64,000 nucleotides of DNA from Haemophilus influenzae. Lineage in GTDB: Bacteria; Pseudomonadota; Gammaproteobacteria; Enterobacterales; Pasteurellaceae. The notes beneath the pieces were generated by a model, which saw nothing but the letters and a program-made list of their open reading frames with translations, had not been told where the DNA came from and did no database searches. The first letter of the stretch is position 1, and each line of letters opens with the position of its first letter. A program made the position numbers and the translations under genes. This document shows, piece by piece, positions 44,330-51,932 of this stretch. The stretch is taken from the NCBI RefSeq assembly GCF_900475755.1, contig NZ_LS483411.1, forward strand, positions 930,001-994,000, written 5' to 3'.

Positions 44330-44346
44330 AAATTTCCCCACTGTAA

Positions 44347-44841
44347 TTATTCTTTCACTTCTTCAAGTGTTGTTTCCGATTGATCGATAATTTCAAAAAC
44401 TTGCCAAATTTCATCCGCACTTTTAGCTGAACGTAATTGCTTCAACACATTTTTATCAGTCAGTTTTTCTATTAATGATGCTAAAACTGGAATGTAGGTT
44501 TCACATTGATTTTCTGGAATCAGTAAGGCAAAGATTAAATCCACTGGTTTACCATCAAAAGCATCGTAATCAATCGGATTATCGAGTTGCATAAACACTG
44601 CAATTGCTTTATCTGATACTGTTACGGGGATTTTCGCTTTTGGCATTGCAATCCCATTTCCTAAACCAGAATTACCCAGTTTTTCGCGTTCAAAAAGGCA
44701 TTCAAAACAGGCTTGTTCGCCTTGTTCTGCAAAGATTTGTTCTTCTACAAAATGCGCAATAGACTCAAATAATCGTTTTTTGCTAGAAAAACTAACGCCC
44801 TGACGAATATTCTCAGGGCTTAATAATTCAGTTATTTTCAT
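44347..44841 (-). CDS. ptsN: PtsN-like IIA(Ntr) protein lacking the phosphorylated histidine
   Basis: Fold and length (164 residues; E. coli PtsN 163) match IIA of the nitrogen PTS. Family segments [32 protein letters not shown] and LADK-like [13 protein letters not shown] are clear. The phosphorylation site, normally in a IPHGKL-type motif, reads MPKAKI here, so the histidine is replaced by lysine 68. It therefore cannot be phosphorylated at that site; any remaining role would be as an unphosphorylated regulator. rpoN and hpf, which separate lptB and ptsN in E. coli, are missing. Confidence 0.93.
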   Translation of the reverse strand: MKITELLSPENIRQGVSFSSKKRLFESIAHFVEEQIFAEQGEQACFECLFEREKLGNSGLGNGIAMPKAKIPVTVSDKAIAVFMQLDNPIDYDAFDGKPVDLIFALLIPENQCETYIPVLASLIEKLTDKNVLKQLRSAKSADEIWQVFEIIDQSETTLEEVKE

Positions 44842-44843
44842 TT

Positions 44844-45569
44844 TTATAATTTGAATTGTTCGCCAAGATAAACACGTTTAACCTGTTCATCGTTCATCAC
44901 TTGTTCTGGTGTACCTGTTGCGATAATTTTACCTGCACCAACAATATAAGCGCGTTCGCAAACATCAAGGGTTTCACGAACATTATGATCGGTAATCAAA
45001 ACACCTAATCCTCGGTTACGTAAGTCGGTGATAATTTTTTTAATATCGCTCACAGAAATAGGATCTACACCAGCAAAAGGCTCGTCTAATAGAATAAAGT
45101 TTGGATTTGCCGCTAAGGCACGTGCGATTTCCACACGACGACGTTCGCCGCCTGATAAGGCTTGCCCTAAATTATCTCGAATATGAGCAATGTTAAATTC
45201 TTCAATTAATTCATCTGCTTTTTCGCGACGTTGTTGTGGGGTTAAATCTTTACGAATTTCCAATACCGCCATCAAATTTTCATAGACAGTCAAACGGCGA
45301 AAAATCGAGGCTTCTTGCGGTAAATAACCAATGCCACGTTGCGCTCGGTTATGCATTGGGAGCAAACTAATGTCTTCGCCATCAATAACAATTTTGCCTT
45401 GATCTTGGCGAACAAGCCCAACAACCATATAGAACGTGGTTGTTTTACCTGCACCGTTTGGCCCGAGCAAACCGACAATTTCATTAGAATTTACGGTTAA
45501 ACTGACATCCGAAACAACTTTACGACTTTTGTAGCTTTTAGCTAAATTCTCTGCAGTCAAAATTGACAT
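44844..45569 (-). CDS. lptB: LPS export ABC ATPase LptB
   Basis: Cytoplasmic ATPase that drives LPS extraction by LptFG, 241 residues, as in E. coli. Walker [11 protein letters not shown]-loop [11 protein letters not shown], signature [15 protein letters not shown], Walker [14 protein letters not shown] and the H-loop TDHNVRET. ptsN begins 2 bases after its stop. The lipid-transport pair lptA-lptC lies directly upstream. Confidence 0.98.
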   Translation of the reverse strand: MSILTAENLAKSYKSRKVVSDVSLTVNSNEIVGLLGPNGAGKTTTFYMVVGLVRQDQGKIVIDGEDISLLPMHNRAQRGIGYLPQEASIFRRLTVYENLMAVLEIRKDLTPQQRREKADELIEEFNIAHIRDNLGQALSGGERRRVEIARALAANPNFILLDEPFAGVDPISVSDIKKIITDLRNRGLGVLITDHNVRETLDVCERAYIVGAGKIIATGTPEQVMNDEQVKRVYLGEQFKL

Positions 45570-45572
45570 AGA

Positions 45573-46091
45573 TTACTTCCCTTTAGCTTGTTGTAATTGA
45601 GATGGAATAAGAACTGTTGTTACCCGTGATTTTCCATTACCATTAGCTTTAAGTTGTTGTTTCTTCACATCATAGGTAATAACACTGCCATTAATTTTAC
45701 TATCAAGCTGCTTTAATTCGGCATTGTTAGTTAATGTTAAAAATTCGTTGCCAAGATCATAATGAACTTTATTTGCTTTTCCATCTATTGGAGTGCCATT
45801 ATCTAACTGTTGATGGAATGTGACTGGCGTACCGAATGCTTCTACAGTTTCTTTTTTCCCTGATTTTTCAGCAGGACGAGTGATAACAACTTTATTTGCT
45901 TTAATGATGATAGATCCCTGTGTAATTACTACATTATCTGTGAATGTCACTACACTTTTTTCCATATCTAAGGATTGATTATCCGAAACGATATTTATCG
46001 GCTGATTAACGTCATCTTTCAATGCAAAAGCTGAACTTGATGCTAATACCATCGTTGCAAGAAAAAGAATTTTATTGCTTACTAACTTCAT
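45573..46091 (-). CDS. lptA: LPS periplasmic bridge protein LptA
   Basis: Periplasmic beta-jellyroll protein forming the LPS bridge from inner to outer membrane, 172 residues (E. coli 185). A cleavable signal peptide ends at about SSAFA-LKDD. The OstA-type core begins PINIVSDNQSLDM with VVTFTDNVVITQGS. The start overlaps the last 20 bases of lptC; lptB begins 3 bases after the stop. Confidence 0.96.
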   Translation of the reverse strand: MKLVSNKILFLATMVLASSSAFALKDDVNQPINIVSDNQSLDMEKSVVTFTDNVVITQGSIIIKANKVVITRPAEKSGKKETVEAFGTPVTFHQQLDNGTPIDGKANKVHYDLGNEFLTLTNNAELKQLDSKINGSVITYDVKKQQLKANGNGKSRVTTVLIPSQLQQAKGK

Positions 46092-46680
46092 AATATGTTT
46101 TTACCTGTTCCTTTAATGTCGCCACTTGTTGGCGTAAATTTCCGACTAATTTTAATCCTGTAGAACTAAAATTTTTACCCTTAATTTTAACCTGTGTTTC
46201 GGAAGTCATATCCTGTGTTTTTAAATTGACGACCGCTGATTCTGTTTCAATGCGTTGCAAACGAGAATCTGATGTTAAACTTTGCACGACGACATTACCC
46301 TCTAAATACAATATTTGATCTTTTGTCAATCTTGCTTGATTTGCGCTTAATTTCCAGTTTTGTGTGCTAAAAAAATCTACATTTTGATTGGAATTTTGTT
46401 CCTTTTCATTTGATGTTGTGGGATATAAATAAACTAAAGGCGCGGTAAAAAGGGTTTGTTCATTGACTGTATAATGCTCAATTTTATCGGATAAAGCCAA
46501 ATATTGTTTTTTACCCTCAGGGGAAAAAACCGTTGTTTCCATTTTATAACCCACATAATCAGGACTATCTGGTTTTTTCACAAGTTCAGATAAATCTGCG
46601 GTTTCCTGATTTAAGGAATAAAACCACGCCAAAGCACAAAGTGCGATAACGCCCAAAATTACATTCCAACGAATATTCAT
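46072..46680 (-). CDS. lptC: LPS export protein LptC
   Basis: Bitopic inner-membrane protein that receives LPS from LptBFG and passes it to LptA, 202 residues (E. coli 191). One N-terminal membrane segment (about 6-22), then a jellyroll domain with LEGNVVVQS and LTSETQVKIKGKNFSSTG-like OstA strands. First gene of lptC-lptA-lptB-ptsN-rapZ. No kdsC lies upstream in this window. Confidence 0.94.
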   Translation of the reverse strand: MNIRWNVILGVIALCALAWFYSLNQETADLSELVKKPDSPDYVGYKMETTVFSPEGKKQYLALSDKIEHYTVNEQTLFTAPLVYLYPTTSNEKEQNSNQNVDFFSTQNWKLSANQARLTKDQILYLEGNVVVQSLTSDSRLQRIETESAVVNLKTQDMTSETQVKIKGKNFSSTGLKLVGNLRQQVATLKEQVKTYYEVSKQ

Positions 46681-46729
46681 TTTATTTCAATCACTTATCC
46701 ACAAAGTGCGGATGAAAATTTCAATGTTT

Positions 46730-47266
46730 TTAATCTTCCAACATTAATACCTTGAGCATTTGATAAATTTCTCGATAGGCTTTTGATGGTTTATTTTGTT
46801 CACGTTCTTTTTGTGCAGAACGAATCAGATTGCGTAGTTGCTGACGATCGCCATCAGGATAATCATTTAGTAAATCAGTTAAAGCCACATCGCCTTTTTC
46901 CACCAATTCATCGCGCACTTTTTCGATTTTGTGCAACATAGCTTGTTGTTGATTATGCTTATTTTTAATTTTATCTAAGACTTCACGAATAGGTTCAACA
47001 TCAATTCCACGCAATAATTTACCAATATATTGTAATTGACGGCGGCGAGCTTCTTTTTGTAAACGCTGTGCAAGTTCAATGGCATCAAGTAAGGATTCAT
47101 TAAGTGGAATTTTTGCCAGATTGTTTTTCGTGAGATTGACAATCTTTTCGCCAAGTTGTTTTAAATCTTCCGCATCGCGTTTGATTTCGCTTTTACTCAC
47201 CCAAATAATTTCTTCTTGATCTTCATCTTCCCAATCGAAAACTTCTTTTTTCTTACGTTTTGCCAT
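46730..47266 (-). CDS. yjgA: Ribosome-associated protein YjgA (DarP)
   Basis: Highly charged 178-residue protein of the YjgA/DarP family (E. coli 183), which binds late 50S assembly intermediates. The N-terminus is basic and acidic patches ([17 protein letters not shown]), then a helical bundle with [18 protein letters not shown] [14 protein letters not shown] and [13 protein letters not shown]. Divergent from pmbA, its usual neighbour in gamma-proteobacteria. Confidence 0.93.
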   Translation of the reverse strand: MAKRKKKEVFDWEDEDQEEIIWVSKSEIKRDAEDLKQLGEKIVNLTKNNLAKIPLNESLLDAIELAQRLQKEARRRQLQYIGKLLRGIDVEPIREVLDKIKNKHNQQQAMLHKIEKVRDELVEKGDVALTDLLNDYPDGDRQQLRNLIRSAQKEREQNKPSKAYREIYQMLKVLMLED

Positions 47267-47354
47267 TTTTTATCCTTTATGAAAATTGGCGTGCATTTTA
47301 CCATAAACTTTAAAAATAAGATAAAATGTTGAAAATTTTTAATAGGAAAAAATA

Positions 47355-48710
47355 ATGAAAACAGCCGAAAATTCAACCGCACTTTTAAAAGCACAAGAAC
47401 AAGAATTACGTCAAGCCGTCAGTTTTGCAGTGGCGTTAGCAACGAAAGCTGGCGCAAGTGCAGAAGTCGCGGTCACAAAAGTGAGCGGTTTATCCGTATC
47501 TGCTCGTTTGCAAGAAATTGAAAACGTAGAATTTACTAATGATGGCGCATTGGGGATCTCCGTTTATATGGGGCAACAAAAAGGCAATGCTTCTACTTCC
47601 GATTTAAGCGAAAGCGCAATTAGAAATGCGGTAGAAGCCGCACTTGCAATTGCAAAATACACTTCACCCGATGATTGCACAGGCCTTGCGGATAAGGATT
47701 TAATGGCTTTTAATGCACCTGATTTAGAGCTTTATCATTCTGCTGATATAGATGTTGATAAAGCGACGGAATTGGCACTTCAAGCAGAACAAGCCGCTTT
47801 GCAAGCGGATAAATGCATCGTAAATAGCAACGGAGCAAGTTTTAATTCACATACAGGCGTGAAAGTGTATGGTAATAGTCACGGTATGTTGCAAAGTTAT
47901 TTATCAAGCCGTTATTCTTTATCTTGTTCGGTTATTGGTGGCGTAGAAGATACCTTAGAAAATGATTACGAATATACAATTTCTCGTGAATTCGACAAAC
48001 TCCAATCGCCAATTTGGGTTGGCGAAAATTGTGCAAAGAAAGTCGTTTCTCGTTTAAATCCTCAGAAACTTAGTACACGCGAAGTGCCCGTCATTTTCTT
48101 AAATGATGTTGCAACTGGTCTTATTTCTCACTTTGCTGCTGCAATAAGTGGTGGCAGTTTATATAGAAAATCGAGTTTCTTGCTCGATCATTTAGATAAA
48201 CAGGTCTTACCAGATTGGTTTAATATTAGTGAACGACCACATTTATTACGCCGTTTAGCTTCTACGCCTTTTGATAGTGAAGGTGTTCGTACGCAAGATC
48301 GTGAAATTGTTGAAAATGGGGTATTACAAACTTATTTAGTGACAAGTTACAGCGGTAAAAAACTCAGTATGCCAAGTACCGGTCATGCTGGTGGAATTCA
48401 CAATTGGCTTGTTAAGCCAAATTTAACTGGAGGATTGACCGCACTTTTACGTCAAATGGAAACTGGATTGTTAGTAACGGATGTCATGGGACAAGGTGTC
48501 AATATTGTTACTGGCGATTATTCCCGTGGCGCATCAGGTTTTTGGGTGGAAAATGGTGAAATTCAATATCCCGTCGCCGAAATTACCATTGCGGGGCAAC
48601 TACAAGATATGTTGAAGAATATGGTTGCTGTAGCTGACGATATAGAGCATCGTTCTAATATTCAAACTGGTTCTATTTTGTTAGATAAAATGAAAATTTC
48701 TGGAAATTAA
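47355..48710 (+). CDS. pmbA: Metalloprotease subunit PmbA (TldE)
   Basis: TldE subunit of the TldD/TldE protease that degrades unfolded peptides and matures some peptide antibiotics and CcdA in E. coli, 451 residues (E. coli 450). C-terminal beta-rich domain with [13 protein letters not shown] and [28 protein letters not shown] is characteristic. Two uptake signals (47376 and 48438) are both read as TALL. Its TldD partner is not in this window. Confidence 0.96.
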   Translation: MKTAENSTALLKAQEQELRQAVSFAVALATKAGASAEVAVTKVSGLSVSARLQEIENVEFTNDGALGISVYMGQQKGNASTSDLSESAIRNAVEAALAIAKYTSPDDCTGLADKDLMAFNAPDLELYHSADIDVDKATELALQAEQAALQADKCIVNSNGASFNSHTGVKVYGNSHGMLQSYLSSRYSLSCSVIGGVEDTLENDYEYTISREFDKLQSPIWVGENCAKKVVSRLNPQKLSTREVPVIFLNDVATGLISHFAAAISGGSLYRKSSFLLDHLDKQVLPDWFNISERPHLLRRLASTPFDSEGVRTQDREIVENGVLQTYLVTSYSGKKLSMPSTGHAGGIHNWLVKPNLTGGLTALLRQMETGLLVTDVMGQGVNIVTGDYSRGASGFWVENGEIQYPVAEITIAGQLQDMLKNMVAVADDIEHRSNIQTGSILLDKMKISGN

Positions 48711-48723
48711 GAAATATTTTTGA

Positions 48724-48769
48724 AATTGAGAATAATTCTTATTGACAATGACTAAATATCTGTTACTAT
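48724..48769 (+). promoter_or_regulatory. Promoter with overlapping Fur-like box for small RNA
   Basis: -35 TTGACA (48742-48747), 16-base spacer and extended -10 TGTTACTAT (48761-48769), one of the strongest sigma70 promoters in the window. The segment around 48726-48750 (ATTGAGAATAATTCTTATTG) resembles the Fur box GATAATGATAATCATTATC and covers the -35, so iron repression is expected. Confidence 0.75.
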
Positions 48770-48775
48770 ACGCAC

Positions 48776-48861
48776 ATCTGTTGTTGCTCCAACAGGTAGA
48801 GTAGAAAGTAAATTCGTTAGGGTTGAAAAAGACTGAAGGTTTAAACTTCAGTCTTTTTTTT
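48776..48861 (+). ncRNA. hrrF: Iron-box small RNA (HrrF candidate)
   Basis: A predicted transcript of about 86 bases between pmbA and hpt. It starts 7 bases after the -10, opens with a hairpin CTGTTG/CAACAG (48778-48783 and 48790-48795), has a single-stranded middle, and ends in a terminator GACTGAAG/CTTCAGTC (48831-48838 and 48846-48853) with eight T. There is no reading frame with a ribosome site. A Fur-regulated sRNA called HrrF is known in nontypeable H. influenzae; size and Fur control fit, but I assign the name from features, not from a sequence match. Confidence 0.7.
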
Positions 48862-48909
48862 GTAAAATAGCAAACGATTTTATCTTCTGTCATTTCATAA
48901 GGAAACACA

Positions 48910-49449
48910 ATGAAAAAACACTACGTAGATGTTTTAATTTCAGAGAATGATGTTCATACACGTATTGCTGAATTAGGTGCTCAAATTACAAAATTTTATC
49001 AAGAAAAACAGATCGATAGCCTTGTTGTCGTAGGGCTTTTACGTGGTTCCTTTATGTTTATGGCGGATATCGTTCGTCAGATAAATTTACCTGTGGAAAT
49101 TGAATTTATGACAACTTCAAGTTATGGCACAGGTATGACCACGAATCACGACGTTCGTATTACCAAAGATTTGGACGGCGATATAAAAGGTAAACACGTT
49201 TTAATTGTGGAAGATATTATTGATACGGGCTATACGTTGGAAAAAGTGCGTGATATTTTGAATTTACGTGAGCCTGCGAGCCTTACAATTTGTACGTTAC
49301 TTGATAAACCTTCTCGCCGCGAAGTGGAAGTGCCTGTTGAATGGGTTGGTTTTGAAATTCCTGATGAATTTGTGGTGGGGTATGGTATCGATTACGCGCA
49401 ACGCCATCGTAATTTAGGCTATATCGGTAAAGTTGTTTTAGAAGAATAA
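48910..49449 (+). CDS. hpt: Hypoxanthine phosphoribosyltransferase
   Basis: Purine salvage enzyme joining hypoxanthine (or guanine) to PRPP, 179 residues (E. coli 178). The PRPP-binding motif is [15 protein letters not shown]. Flexible-loop SSYGTGM and the base-binding tail [17 protein letters not shown] are intact. AAGGAAA provides the ribosome site. A hairpin follows immediately. Confidence 0.97.
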   Translation: MKKHYVDVLISENDVHTRIAELGAQITKFYQEKQIDSLVVVGLLRGSFMFMADIVRQINLPVEIEFMTTSSYGTGMTTNHDVRITKDLDGDIKGKHVLIVEDIIDTGYTLEKVRDILNLREPASLTICTLLDKPSRREVEVPVEWVGFEIPDEFVVGYGIDYAQRHRNLGYIGKVVLEE

Positions 49450-49462
49450 TTTGATTTTATTG

Positions 49463-49508
49463 AAAAGTGCGGTTGAAATTTTAAATGAATTTTTAGCCGC
49501 ACTTTTTT
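49463..49508 (+). terminator. Terminator of hpt from one exact and one degenerate uptake signal
   Basis: AAAAGTGCGG (49463-49472) pairs with CCGCACTTTT (49497-49506), followed by TT. The left copy is an exact uptake signal; the right reads GCCGCACTT with one mismatch. Confidence 0.75.
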
Positions 49509-49513
49509 ATATT

Positions 49514-49561
49514 ATTTCATTTCATTTCATTTCATTTCATTTCATTTCATTTCATTTCATT
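49514..49561 (+). repeat. Pentanucleotide tandem repeat, nine ATTTC units
   Basis: Nine uninterrupted ATTTC units (49514-49558) plus a partial ATT. Short tandem repeats like this slip during replication and drive phase variation in H. influenzae. Five-base units change frame when copy number changes. Here it lies 64 bases after the hpt stop and runs directly into a LysE-like remnant. Confidence 0.97.
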
Positions 49562-49562
49562 G

Positions 49563-49700
49563 CTATTTTCTCGATCACTTGCTAAATCTTTTTACAGCAA
49601 ATACAGCCGTTATATTGATAATCTTGCAGGGGCAATTTTCTTATTTTTCGGCGGCTATTTAGTTTATTCAGGCGTGCTAGCCACTGCAGCCGCATTTTAA
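49563..49700 (+). pseudogene. 3' remnant of a LysE/RhtB-type exporter gene
   Basis: After the repeat, one frame reads about 45 residues (FSRSLAKSFY...NLAGAIFLFFGGYLVYSG) ending in TAA at 49698-49700. Basic residues then NLAGAIFLFFGGYLVYSG closely resemble the last membrane helix of LysE/RhtB amino-acid exporters. The frame is open through the repeat back to a TAG at 49494 and has no ATG, so only the 3' end remains. The stretch 49450-49794 otherwise holds the terminator and the symporter leader, with a hairpin CTCCAAA/TTTGGAG near 49761-49788. Confidence 0.6.
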
Positions 49701-49794
49701 TTACCAAAACGTATAAAATATAACGAAAGAAAACTTGTTATTTTTGCTGAAGTTGATAGTCTCCAAACACTTTAATCAGTTTTGGAGATTTTTT

Positions 49795-51117
49795 ATGTTA
49801 TTAGTCAATTTGGCGATATTTATTGCTTTTTTATTGCTGTTAGCACAGCTATATCGCAAAACCGAAAAATTAGGGCAAACGGTATTTATCGGTTTATTGC
49901 TCGGTTTGCTTTTTGGTGCGGTATTGCAATCCGCTTTTGAAAAACCTTTGTTAGACAAAACTTTAGATTGGATCAATGTGGTCGGTAACGGTTATGTTCG
50001 TTTATTGCAGATGATCGTGATGCCGTTGGTGTTCGTGTCGATTTTATCTGCTATCGCTCGTATCAATCAAACCAGATCATTGGGCAAAGTCAGCGTTGGC
50101 GTGTTATCCACCTTGCTGATTACCACCGCCATTTCCGCTGCAATTGGGATTGCGATGGTGCATTTATTTGATGTGTCGGCGGCAGGATTAATTGTGAGCG
50201 ATCGTGAATTAGCGGCTCAAGGCAAAGTGTTAGATAAAGCAGGGCAAGTGTCTAATTTAACTGTGCCTGCGATGTTGGTGTCCTTTATTCCGAAAAATCC
50301 TTTTGCTGATCTCACGGGTGCCAACCCAACGTCCATTATTAGTGTCGTAATTTTCTCAGCATTACTTGGCGTGGCGGCTTTGAGTTTAGGCAAAGAAGAT
50401 CAAGCACTTGGCGAACGAATTGCACAAGGTGTAGAAACTTTAAACAAATTAGTGATGCGTTTGGTGCGTTTTGTGATTCGCTTAACCCCTTACGGCGTGT
50501 TTGCGTTGATGATTAAAATGGCTGCCACCTCAAAATGGGCGGATATTGTCAATTTGGGCAATTTTATTGTGGCTTCTTATGCTGCTATTGCCTTAATGTT
50601 TGTGGTTCACGGCATTTTATTGTTCTTCGTTAAAGTCAATCCTGTGGATTACTACAAAAAAGTGTTGCCAACCTTAAGTTTTGCGTTTACATCTCGCTCA
50701 AGTGCGGCGACAATTCCGTTAAATATTGAAACGCAAACCGCAAAATTAGGTAACAACAATGTCATCGCCAACTTTGCTGCCACATTCGGTGCCACTATCG
50801 GACAAAACGGCTGTGGCGGCATTTATCCAGCGATGCTTGCTGTAATGGTCGCCCCAATGGTCGGCATTGACCCTTTTAGCTTCAGCTACATTCTAACCTT
50901 AATTTTCGTGGTCGCCATTTCTTCATTCGGCATCGCAGGCGTAGGTGGCGGAGCCACATTCGCCGCTATCGTCGTGCTATCTACGTTAGGTTTACCACTG
51001 GAATTAATCGGTTTACTCATTTCCATCGAACCGCTCATCGATATGGGACGTACCGCACTTAACGTAAACGGTGCCATGGTGGCAGGCACGATTACGGATC
51101 GCTTGCTAAATAAGTAA
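49795..51117 (+). CDS. tcyP: Sodium-coupled symporter, TcyP/YdjN-like (probable L-cystine uptake)
   Basis: DAACS-family membrane carrier, 440 residues (E. coli TcyP 463). It is very close to the YdjN/TcyP branch: IVGNGYVRLLQMIVMPLVF, SFIPKNPFADLTGANPTSIISVVIF, FAFTSRSSAATIPLN, GATIGQNGCGGIYPAML and SIEPLIDMGRTALNVNG. The ATG at 49795 follows TTGGAG; an earlier TTG at 49735 has no site and lies near the hairpin. L-cystine is the inferred substrate. Uptake signal at 51052. Confidence 0.9.
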   Translation: MLLVNLAIFIAFLLLLAQLYRKTEKLGQTVFIGLLLGLLFGAVLQSAFEKPLLDKTLDWINVVGNGYVRLLQMIVMPLVFVSILSAIARINQTRSLGKVSVGVLSTLLITTAISAAIGIAMVHLFDVSAAGLIVSDRELAAQGKVLDKAGQVSNLTVPAMLVSFIPKNPFADLTGANPTSIISVVIFSALLGVAALSLGKEDQALGERIAQGVETLNKLVMRLVRFVIRLTPYGVFALMIKMAATSKWADIVNLGNFIVASYAAIALMFVVHGILLFFVKVNPVDYYKKVLPTLSFAFTSRSSAATIPLNIETQTAKLGNNNVIANFAATFGATIGQNGCGGIYPAMLAVMVAPMVGIDPFSFSYILTLIFVVAISSFGIAGVGGGATFAAIVVLSTLGLPLELIGLLISIEPLIDMGRTALNVNGAMVAGTITDRLLNK

Positions 51118-51130
51118 CTGGAAATCAATA

Positions 51131-51168
51131 AAAAAATCTGCAATTGAGAATTCAGTTGCAGATTTTTT
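51131..51168. terminator. Terminator between tcyP and nrdG
   Basis: AAAATCTGCAA and TTGCAGATTTT form a stem with a loop near TGAGAATTCAG, with A and T runs on both sides. It is symmetric and lies between convergent genes. Confidence 0.8.
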
Positions 51169-51216
51169 ATCGCTCAATACTTTTGACTAAAAAGTGCGGT
51201 GGTTTTTTTCAGTGTT

Positions 51217-51684
51217 TTATAACTTAAATCGATGAATAATTTGATTTGCGGAACCTCGCCAAACTAAACTTGGGTCTGCCTGTTCTTGAATAAATTTCCC
51301 ATCAATTAATACATCAATATAAGGCAACATAGCACGTTGTTGTTCATCTAATTCATCTAGCTTATAACCCGTCCAAACCCAGATATCTTTATCGGGGCAT
51401 TCTCGTTTTACGCGTTGCACAAATGGCAATAATGTTTCTACGTTGAGGGGATGAAGTGGATCGCCACCTGAAAGCGTCAGCCCTTGGCGTTTAATGCGAG
51501 TGTCTTTTAAATCATTGATGATTTGTTGTTTCATTGCTTCATCAAATAATACACCCGCTGAAAATGACCAACTTTTTTGGTTATAGCAACCTTTGCAAGC
51601 ATGCGTACAGCCACTGACGAAAAGTGTGCATCTTGTGCCTTCGCCATTGATAACATCGGTCGGGTAGTATTGTAGGTAGTTCAT
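51217..51684 (-). CDS. nrdG: Anaerobic ribonucleotide reductase activating protein
   Basis: Radical-SAM activase that installs the glycyl radical on NrdD for anaerobic dNTP synthesis, 155 residues (E. coli 154). Cluster motif CTHACKGCYNQKSW, SAM-binding GGDP (LSGGDPLHP). nrdD is not adjacent here, unlike E. coli. The leader faces the 4.5S RNA gene. Confidence 0.97.
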   Translation of the reverse strand: MNYLQYYPTDVINGEGTRCTLFVSGCTHACKGCYNQKSWSFSAGVLFDEAMKQQIINDLKDTRIKRQGLTLSGGDPLHPLNVETLLPFVQRVKRECPDKDIWVWTGYKLDELDEQQRAMLPYIDVLIDGKFIQEQADPSLVWRGSANQIIHRFKL

Positions 51685-51749
51685 TTCATAAAAATCCTGA
51701 AAATGTGGCTTAAATTCTCGTCAAATTCACCGCACTTTTGAATTAATCT

Positions 51750-51778
51750 TTGCAATAAGGCAATAAATTCTGCATAAT
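51750..51778 (+). promoter_or_regulatory. Promoter of the 4.5S RNA gene
   Basis: -35 TTGCAA (51750-51755), a 17-base spacer and -10 CATAAT (51773-51778). The mature RNA is predicted to start 28 bases after the -10, consistent with a 5' leader removed by RNase P as in E. coli. Confidence 0.6.
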
Positions 51779-51806
51779 AGCGAGCAATCGCATTTGCGAT
51801 ATCAAT

Positions 51807-51916
51807 GGAAACTTTCTCGGTCTCTCGCAACGGTGTCTGGTTTACTCGGTCAGGTTCGGAAGAAAGCAGCCAAAGTCGGAATTACTGTGTGCCGAGAAGA
51901 AGCTGGGAAGGTTTCC
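51807..51916 (+). ncRNA. ffs: 4.5S RNA of the signal recognition particle
   Basis: Bacterial SRP RNA, about 110 bases. The conserved Ffh-binding apex is visible as CAGGTTCGGAAGAAAGCAGCC, with the GGAA tetraloop closed by UC/GA instead of the E. coli CC/GG, a compensatory change. The CGCAAC and GTGTGCCGAG segments match the family. The ends pair (GGAAACTTT with AAGGTTTCC), setting the boundaries. It lies between nrdG and cydC, opposite in strand to both. Confidence 0.95.
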
Positions 51917-51932
51917 GCCCAACTTCCTTTTC

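Noticed and set aside
44330..44341. GTG start of rapZ at 44341
   Set aside because: The ATG at 44329 has GGGGA at good spacing and gives the usual RapZ N-terminus.
49497..49505. Second exact uptake signal after hpt
   Set aside because: Reads GCCGCACTT, one mismatch; kept only as a terminator arm.
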